The notes under the pieces were generated by a model. The model worked only from the letters and a program-made list of their open reading frames with translations. It was not told the origin of the DNA and ran no database searches. A DNA stretch of 9,167 nucleotides from Candidatus Alloscillospira gallinarum (GTDB lineage: Bacteria > Bacillota > Clostridia > Oscillospirales > Oscillospiraceae): positions 1-9,167 of the forward strand of contig CAJFTV010000151.1 of NCBI GenBank assembly GCA_904420055.1, in the 5' to 3' direction. Of this stretch, positions 1 to 4,733 are shown piece by piece. Numbering within the stretch: the first letter of the stretch is position 1; every line of letters begins with the position of its first letter. Made by a program: the position numbers and the translations under genes.

Positions 1-516
1 CCGTTAGACCTTGAGAACGTCAATGAGCACGTATATCTGCGCATGATAAACAGCGCAAAGAAATATATCTATATAAACACGCCGTATCTCATAATAAATG
101 ACCAGTTCATGTCCGCCCTGACTCAGGCGGCAAAAAGCGGCGTGGACGTGCGCATTGTAACTCCCCACCGCTGGGACAAGTGGTATGTACACATAACCAC
201 CCGGTCATTTTACAAGGACCTTATTGAGGAGGGCGTAAAAATATACGAGTACTCAAACGGTTTTATACACTCCAAGACATTTGTGGCCGACGATGAGGTA
301 GCTACCATCGGCACCGCCAATTTAGATTACCGCAGCCTCTATCTGCACTTCGAGTGTGGGGTGTGCCTTTACAAGACCGATGCTGTAATGGAGCTTAAAA
401 AGGACTTTTTAAACACGCTTCAGTCCTGCCAGCAGATAACGGAAAAGGACTGCCCACGTGGCCTTTTTAAAACGCTTTTGCAGGACTTCTTTCGGCTTTT
501 TGCCCCTCTTTTGTAA
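1..516 (+). CDS. cls: Cardiolipin synthase, C-terminal part (partial, cut by window start)
   Basis: The reading frame is open from base 1, so the gene begins upstream; the ATG at 43 is internal. The 171 visible residues carry the second phospholipase D repeat. A conserved TPYLIINDQF-type strand is followed by AAKSGVDVRIVTP, then the HKD motif with His-x-Lys-x4-Asp-x6-Gly-Thr-x-Asn (visible residues His90, Lys92, Asp97) and LDYRS. Bacterial Cls enzymes join two phosphatidylglycerol molecules into cardiolipin and glycerol at the membrane, using two HKD motifs. The first HKD motif and the N-terminal membrane segments would lie outside the window. The stop TAA is at 514-516, and a hairpin terminator follows about 90 bases later. 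Another PLD-superfamily phosphatidyltransferase is possible, but the spacing and flanking residues fit Cls well. Confidence 0.88.
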   Translation, partial: PLDLENVNEHVYLRMINSAKKYIYINTPYLIINDQFMSALTQAAKSGVDVRIVTPHRWDKWYVHITTRSFYKDLIEEGVKIYEYSNGFIHSKTFVADDEVATIGTANLDYRSLYLHFECGVCLYKTDAVMELKKDFLNTLQSCQQITEKDCPRGLFKTLLQDFFRLFAPLL

Positions 517-604
517 GTCTTGGGAATGGCCGCCAGTATTACGGCATCACTTATGCCTGTAGTCTGTCTCCCGTAAAACGGAAACTCACAAATATACACG
601 TGCT

Positions 605-634
605 AAAAGGAGACGCATAATGCGTCTCCTTTTT
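605..634 (+). terminator. Rho-independent terminator after the cardiolipin synthase gene
   Basis: A perfect 13-bp stem, AAAAGGAGACGCA at 605-617 and its complement at 621-633, encloses a TAA loop and ends in a T-run. The outer A:T pairs mean the T-tract is partly inside the stem, so it could also work on the minus strand. It separates the cls end from the promoter of the next gene. Confidence 0.85.
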
Positions 635-674
635 AATACGTAAAACGCTGGGCAGGCTTTCTGCATGAGGCCTG

Positions 675-703
675 TTTCTTTTTGGTGCAGAATTTATTAT
701 AAT
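675..703 (+). promoter_or_regulatory. Probable promoter of the HAD phosphatase gene
   Basis: A consensus TATAAT box lies at 698-703. The -35 position at 675-680 (TTTCTT, 17-bp spacer) is weak. The predicted transcription start near 710 is downstream of the possible ATG at 665 and upstream of the ATG at 737, which supports the later start codon. Confidence 0.55.
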
Positions 704-736
704 GGACCTACCACTATCTATCGAAAGGAAAACACT

Positions 737-1528
737 ATGGACGCTCTAAAAAGCACACGCCTGTTTCTGCTGGACATGGACGGTACCATATATCTGGGTG
801 ACGAGATAATCCCCGGGGCCACAGAATTTATAAATGGGCTGAAAAAAGCCGGTATTGGCTATATATACCTGACAAATAACTCCTCACGCTCATGCAGTGA
901 TTATGTTAACCGATTGCAGTCCATGGGCTTTCCCTGCGGCAAGGAGAATATATTCACCTCTTCTATGGCGACCGCCATGTACTTAAATGAGTTCTTTCCC
1001 GGAAGAACCATATATCCTGTTGGAACCCGTGCATTTACACGGGAGCTTGAGGAATATGGCGTTATTCTGGGCACAGAAAACCCCGCCGCCGTGGCGGTGG
1101 GGTTTGACACGGAATTAACCTATGAAAAGCTGAAAAATGCTGTTGACTTTCTCATGGACGGCGCCGCCTTTATCGCTGCAAATCCGGATTTTGTCTGCCC
1201 TATGCCGCAGGGCCGGGTGCTGCCGGACTGCGGCAGCATATGCGCCCTTCTCACGGCCTCCACAGGCAAAAAACCATTTTACATAGGAAAGCCCAACAGA
1301 AACATGATAGACATAATCTCCCGCAAAACCGGTATCCCCCAGAACCTTATCGCCGTCGTGGGAGACCGCCTTTACACAGACATCGCCGTGGCGGAAAATG
1401 CCGGGGCCGTCTCTGTATGCGTACTCACGGGAGAAACCTCCCCGGAGGATATTGACGCCTCTCATGTTAAGCCCCGCTACACCTTCCCCTCAGTCCGGGA
1501 GCTTGGCGAGTATCTTGGGGTTATTTAA
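737..1528 (+). CDS. HAD-superfamily IIA phosphatase (NagD / p-nitrophenyl phosphatase type)
   Basis: The 263-residue protein has the full HAD-IIA motif set. Motif I is DMDGTIYLGD (nucleophile Asp13, acid/base Asp15), motif II is YLTNNSS (Thr46), motif III lies in IGKPN (Lys185), and motif IV is VVGDRLYTD (Asp210, Asp215). A C2 cap lies between motifs II and III. Such enzymes are cytosolic, Mg-dependent, and hydrolyse small phosphomonoesters such as sugar phosphates, nucleotides or glycerol 3-phosphate; the substrate cannot be read from sequence. I chose the ATG at 737 over the one at 665 because AAAGGAA precedes it at a good distance, the protein then begins just before motif I as in the family, and the upstream ATG precedes the likely promoter. 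Its last 8 bp overlap the end of the convergent phosphodiesterase gene, and no terminator is visible between them. Confidence 0.9.
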   Translation: MDALKSTRLFLLDMDGTIYLGDEIIPGATEFINGLKKAGIGYIYLTNNSSRSCSDYVNRLQSMGFPCGKENIFTSSMATAMYLNEFFPGRTIYPVGTRAFTRELEEYGVILGTENPAAVAVGFDTELTYEKLKNAVDFLMDGAAFIAANPDFVCPMPQGRVLPDCGSICALLTASTGKKPFYIGKPNRNMIDIISRKTGIPQNLIAVVGDRLYTDIAVAENAGAVSVCVLTGETSPEDIDASHVKPRYTFPSVRELGEYLGVI

Positions 1529-2330
1529 AGCGCACATTTGGCAGAAAATGCTCAAATATTACAGCGTCGCTGTCCGCTTCCTCTGAGCTGTCACGTGCAG
1601 TCCAGGCAAATTTCATCGCGCCCATTTTCTCACAGAGCTTCACCGTCAGCGGCTTTTTGCCTATGCGGTAGGCAATAAAATTAGGCCGGGCAGACACGTT
1701 TGTGAGAAGGCGGCTGAGTACAAATCCCATAAATGTATCCAGCTCTTTAAGCTCCTTTCTCTGCTTGCTGAGCTGTCCTCGGAGTACGTCCGGGGCGTGA
1801 TTTTTAAACCACGTCACAATAAACGGGTCAAAGCTCTCCACACAGAACGGCCCCTTGTATTTGCGCATTATCCCCATTGTCATGGCGCAGAGAAGCTTAT
1901 TGTTGTGCCCCCGCTTTACCTCCACAATGACCGGCGCACCATCAAGTTCGGACAGCACCTCGGTGAGGAGTGGGATTTTATATTCAGTGCCGCAGAGGTA
2001 CAGCCCGCTCAGTTCTTCATAAGTAAGACTTTCCACGTATTTGTCAACTCCGCAGAGGCGCTTTAAGTTCTCGTCGTGGAACACTATTACCTTGTTGTCC
2101 TTGGAAAGGCGCACGTCAAGCTCAACACCGTATCCCATCTTTGCCGCGGCACGAAACGCAGGCAGGGAATTCTCCGGCGTAACACCGTCTTTTGTATACA
2201 ATCCACGGTGTGCAAAATTCCGGCCGTAAAAAGGCTCTGCCTTTTCCAGCGTGGGCCTCTCCGGCGCCACCAGATACGCCGTAACTCCAGCCGCGGCGGC
2301 CATCAAAGTTAGTAATTTTCTCTTTTTCAT
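1521..2330 (-). CDS. Glycerophosphodiester phosphodiesterase, membrane-anchored
   Basis: The 269-residue protein starts with MKKRK and a hydrophobic stretch (about residues 6-22), which predicts a signal anchor or uncleaved signal peptide. The GDPD barrel follows: AHRG (catalytic His41, Arg42), PENSLPAF (Glu53, Asn54), ELDVRLS (metal ligands Glu70 and Asp72), VFHDE (catalytic His85) and VEVK (Glu137). The family hydrolyses glycerophosphodiesters to sn-glycerol 3-phosphate and an alcohol, using a divalent metal. A GGAGGT ribosome binding site sits just upstream of the ATG. The gene converges on the HAD phosphatase, overlapping its 3' end by 8 bp, and diverges from the oxidoreductase gene. The N-terminal anchor suggests action at the outer face of the membrane on lipid- or wall-derived diesters; the exact substrate is unknown. 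Confidence 0.92.
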   Translation of the reverse strand: MKKRKLLTLMAAAAGVTAYLVAPERPTLEKAEPFYGRNFAHRGLYTKDGVTPENSLPAFRAAAKMGYGVELDVRLSKDNKVIVFHDENLKRLCGVDKYVESLTYEELSGLYLCGTEYKIPLLTEVLSELDGAPVIVEVKRGHNNKLLCAMTMGIMRKYKGPFCVESFDPFIVTWFKNHAPDVLRGQLSKQRKELKELDTFMGFVLSRLLTNVSARPNFIAYRIGKKPLTVKLCEKMGAMKFAWTARDSSEEADSDAVIFEHFLPNVRFK

Positions 2331-2356
2331 ACTGACCTCCCATGGATAAATCTGAA

Positions 2357-2393
2357 ATACCCGTACACATCTTTCCCCTATGTCTACGGGTAT
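2357..2393 (-). promoter_or_regulatory. Inverted repeat in the leader of the phosphodiesterase gene
   Basis: ATACCCGTA at 2357-2365 pairs perfectly with TACGGGTAT at 2385-2393. After one C-C mismatch the stem continues with ACAT/ATGT, closing a 9-nt CTTTCCCCT loop. It lies between the likely promoter and the ribosome binding site. It could be a DNA operator or an mRNA leader hairpin. No T-run follows, so it is not a plain terminator. Confidence 0.5.
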
Positions 2394-2402
2394 ATAAATA
2401 CA

Positions 2403-2432
2403 TTGCCTAAATTATCCTGTACATATTATAAT
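2403..2432. promoter_or_regulatory. Divergent promoter region with palindromic -10 box
   Basis: On the plus strand TTGCCT (2403-2408), an 18-bp spacer and TATAAT (2427-2432) form a good promoter for the oxidoreductase gene, giving a leader of roughly 80 bases. ATTATAAT at 2425-2432 is itself a palindrome, so the minus strand also reads TATAAT at 2430-2425 and may serve the phosphodiesterase gene. The minus-strand -35 is not recognisable. Confidence 0.5.
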
Positions 2433-2517
2433 GCAATTATACAGTTCCTTTTTTCCACAGGCAAGCAATTAAAAAAAGTTTAATAATATCTTGATAATCA
2501 AAAAGGAGGCAGTATCC

Positions 2518-3153
2518 ATGAAAGTTATAGCTATAAACGGAAGTCCCAGAAAAGTCTGGAACACAGCCCAGATGCTGAAAAAAGCACTTGAGGGCGCAGA
2601 GGCCGCCGGGGCAGAAACAGAACTTATACACCTTTCAGACCTTAATTTCAAAGGCTGCGTTAGCTGCTTCGGCTGTAAAAGGCTTGGAAATCCAAGCTTC
2701 GGCAAATGTAACCTCCGGGACGACCTCACACCGGTACTTGAGAAAATTTCCGGGTGCGGTGCGCTCATAATAGGTTCTCCGCTCTACATGGGAGACGTAA
2801 CAGGCATGACCAGAAACTTAATCGAGCGCCTCACATTTCAGTACATATCCTACGATAATACCCCTCCGTATTTCGACGGTCACATAAACTGTGCCTTTAT
2901 CTACACAATGAACTGCCCTGAAGAGTTTTCCGACTGTCAGAAGGCCGCATATGAACAAAACGCCGGCTGTCTCAAGGTTTTAGGGGGTACGACAGAATAT
3001 ATCATGGCAAATGAGACATGGCAGTGGGACGACTACTCAAAATATGCCTCCGGCATGTTTGACGTGGAGGCAAAGCGCCGCCATCACGAAGAAATATGGC
3101 CCCGGGAGCTCCAGAGTGCCTTTGACCTTGGGCACAGGCTCGCATCAAAATAA
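2518..3153 (+). CDS. NADPH-dependent FMN reductase / iron-sulfur flavoprotein-type oxidoreductase
   Basis: The 211-residue protein has a flavodoxin-like fold signature. MKVIAINGSPRKVWNTAQ at the N-terminus is the FMN phosphate loop, and GSPLYMGDVTG (residues 86-96) is the second flavin-contact loop. Between them lies a cysteine cluster, Cys47-x2-Cys50-x2-Cys53-x10-Cys64, reminiscent of iron-sulfur flavoproteins and of many clostridial NAD(P)H oxidoreductases. It probably carries FMN and perhaps a [4Fe-4S] cluster and acts in cytosolic electron transfer; the physiological partner is unknown. The ATG at 2518 is preceded by AAAGGAGG at a good distance, which makes it preferable to the TTG at 2491. 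The gene appears monocistronic, with its own promoter region upstream and a bidirectional terminator directly after the stop. Confidence 0.85.
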   Translation: MKVIAINGSPRKVWNTAQMLKKALEGAEAAGAETELIHLSDLNFKGCVSCFGCKRLGNPSFGKCNLRDDLTPVLEKISGCGALIIGSPLYMGDVTGMTRNLIERLTFQYISYDNTPPYFDGHINCAFIYTMNCPEEFSDCQKAAYEQNAGCLKVLGGTTEYIMANETWQWDDYSKYASGMFDVEAKRRHHEEIWPRELQSAFDLGHRLASK

Positions 3154-3159
3154 AAATGC

Positions 3160-3196
3160 ACCCCTGCGTAAGGCTTTATAAGCTTACGCGGGGGTT
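3160..3196. terminator. Bidirectional terminator between convergent genes
   Basis: A 13-bp stem (3160-3172 with 3183-3195, containing one T-G wobble) has a 10-nt loop. On the minus strand the stem is followed by TTTTTATTTT, so it should end the transporter operon efficiently. On the plus strand the T-rich tail is poorer but still usable for the oxidoreductase gene. Confidence 0.85.
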
Positions 3197-3203
3197 AATA
3201 TTT

Positions 3204-4079
3204 TCAGCCGCTTTTCGGCACTACGCCGTCCTGAACTGCGGGGTATTTTGCCCGGATTATGTTATATGCGACAACTGCCGCTATAACTACCGCGGCCCCC
3301 GCCACAGACACAGGACTTATCATCTCGCCTGACACAACCGCAACCCACACGGGGTTTAAAATCGGCTCAATTCCGGAGACGAGCGCCGCGGCTACAGGTC
3401 CCGTCCTGGTTATACCCTGGCAGAAAAATATGTAGGCTATTCCGGTCTGCAAAACTCCCAGCAGCAGAATGTACACGACGGGCGTAACTGAAAAATCCGT
3501 CTCCCCAAAATAAAATGGCAGTCCGGCTATCACGCTTATCGACTGTCCGATTATAACAGAGGAAAGGGCATCTCCTTTTTTGTGACCGTTTATCATAAAC
3601 ATTCCCGCGTAGGTCATGCCTGAGATAAGCCCTATAATGTTGCCGGGTATGTTACCGGCAGACAGCCCGTCCACAAAAAAGCATATTATCCCGGCAAACA
3701 CGAGAATACACGTGACGGTATCCAGTTTTCCCGGCTTCCGGCGATAAATTATCCATGAAAACAGGATTATAAATACCGGCATGGTAAACTCCAAAACTAT
3801 GGCGTTTGCCGCCGTTGTCATTTTTGTAGCCATTGAAAAAAACAGGTTCGTTATAAACGTACACAGGGCCCCGCCCAGTATCAGCCAGTTAAACCTGAGC
3901 CTGTGATGTGAGGCCTTTGCGTAAACAAGCAGGATTAAAACGGATATAAGGCTCCTTATCCCATTTATGGAAAAGGCCGACCACGGTATCATTTTAACGC
4001 ACAGTCCGCCTATGCTGAACAGCACGGCGGACAAAAACATGTAAAGCGTGCCTTTTTTCGTATAAGTCAATCTATTCAC
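3204..4079 (-). CDS. EamA/DMT-family transporter
   Basis: The 291-residue protein is very hydrophobic, with about ten predicted membrane helices arranged as two EamA repeats (roughly residues 10-136 and 146-274). The first repeat has the conserved AIVLEFTMPVF segment; the second has GITRTGPVAAALVSG followed by IEPILNPVWVAV. Members of the drug/metabolite transporter superfamily usually export amino acids, nucleosides or other small metabolites; the substrate here cannot be assigned. The start codon is GTG, and its GTGA overlaps the TGA stop of the upstream DUF2148 gene by 4 bp. This indicates translational coupling and explains the lack of a strong ribosome binding site. An ATG 13 codons in, after AAAAAAGG, is an alternative start. 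A bidirectional terminator follows the stop. Confidence 0.88.
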   Translation of the reverse strand: MNRLTYTKKGTLYMFLSAVLFSIGGLCVKMIPWSAFSINGIRSLISVLILLVYAKASHHRLRFNWLILGGALCTFITNLFFSMATKMTTAANAIVLEFTMPVFIILFSWIIYRRKPGKLDTVTCILVFAGIICFFVDGLSAGNIPGNIIGLISGMTYAGMFMINGHKKGDALSSVIIGQSISVIAGLPFYFGETDFSVTPVVYILLLGVLQTGIAYIFFCQGITRTGPVAAALVSGIEPILNPVWVAVVSGEMISPVSVAGAAVVIAAVVAYNIIRAKYPAVQDGVVPKSG

Positions 4080-4603
4080 CTGTCAAACATGGGGGATTTT
4101 CCGGATACTGACAGCGGTATTCCCATTATTTTCGTACATTCACCTAAAATTCCAAGTGACTGGGCCGCTTTGCCAACAGAGAACATCACCCTGTTGTCTA
4201 TCCTCATGTCCGCCGCCACAGACACGGCAGAACCCACGGCAATGCCCAGGTCGATGGCGTCAAATGAACATACTGCTCCGGCATTTGCATTTTCACCGCA
4301 GCCGTCAAAGCCGCACAGGCCGCACATTTTCCCAAGTCCCCGGCGGCTGTCCAGTGTGCCGATTAAAACCACCGCTCCAGATGAGTCCACGTTTCCGGCG
4401 TCCCTCATGAAAAAGTGTTTTTCATCATATCCGCACATCTTCCTCATCTCCTCAGACAGCCTGTCCTTGTCCTCCCCTGTAACTACCGCCGTCACTATCA
4501 TGTCGGTGCCCTTTGCCTTGGGGGCGGTCCGCGCTGCGGCGCACATGCGTGCCGCAGCGTCCTCTATGGCCCTTTTTTCGGCTGTCTCTGAACTGATAAT
4601 CAT
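4076..4603 (-). CDS. DUF2148 protein with ferredoxin-like cysteine motif
   Basis: The 175-residue protein matches the DUF2148 family (an uncharacterised protein containing a ferredoxin domain). It has a central MCGLCGFDGCGEN motif; Cys94-x2-Cys97-x4-Cys102 plus Cys112 could ligate an Fe-S cluster, with additional Cys21 and Cys57. The C-terminal part has the family's DLGIAVGSAVS and RVMFSVGKAA segments. No function is established for the family as far as I know. I chose the ATG at 4603 because AAAGGAG precedes it at good spacing; the ATG at 4627 would place that ribosome binding site inside the coding region and lacks one of its own. It is the first gene of a two-gene operon with the EamA transporter and is divergent from the glycyl radical enzyme gene. 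Confidence 0.85.
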   Translation of the reverse strand: MIISSETAEKRAIEDAAARMCAAARTAPKAKGTDMIVTAVVTGEDKDRLSEEMRKMCGYDEKHFFMRDAGNVDSSGAVVLIGTLDSRRGLGKMCGLCGFDGCGENANAGAVCSFDAIDLGIAVGSAVSVAADMRIDNRVMFSVGKAAQSLGILGECTKIMGIPLSVSGKSPMFDR

Positions 4604-4638
4604 ATTTACATCTCCTTTTAATTTCATTCTTTATTTGC

Positions 4639-4668
4639 ATGATATAATTCCATACAGGTAGTTGTCAA
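4639..4668 (-). promoter_or_regulatory. Promoter of the DUF2148-EamA operon
   Basis: Reading the minus strand, a perfect TTGACA (4668-4663), an 18-bp spacer and TATCAT (4644-4639, five of six matches) form a good sigma-A-like promoter with a short leader. Its -35 box is the complement of the plus-strand -35 box of the glycyl radical enzyme promoter. Confidence 0.6.
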
Positions 4669-4690
4669 ATTTTTTTACTTATTATAATAT
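4662..4690 (+). promoter_or_regulatory. Promoter of the glycyl radical enzyme gene
   Basis: TTGTCA at 4662-4667 is followed by TATAAT at 4683-4688 (15-bp spacer) or TAATAT at 4685-4690 (17-bp spacer). Downstream, TATAG-GAAA-CTATA at 4694-4707 forms a small hairpin with a GNRA-type loop close to the predicted start, and AAGGAGG at 4720-4726 is the ribosome binding site. Confidence 0.6.
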
Positions 4691-4733
4691 AGGTATAGGA
4701 AACTATATGCAACTATTTTAAGGAGGAACTTTT

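Noticed and set aside
543..557. GGCAT/ATGCC dyad after cls
   Set aside because: A 5-bp stem is too weak beside the clear terminator at 605-634.
665..736. N-terminal extension of the HAD phosphatase
   Set aside because: It precedes the probable transcription start, lacks a ribosome binding site and adds residues not found before motif I in the family.
1536..1557. Small hairpin at the HAD/phosphodiesterase junction as a terminator
   Set aside because: The stem is only about 8 bp with a bulge and no T-run follows on either strand.
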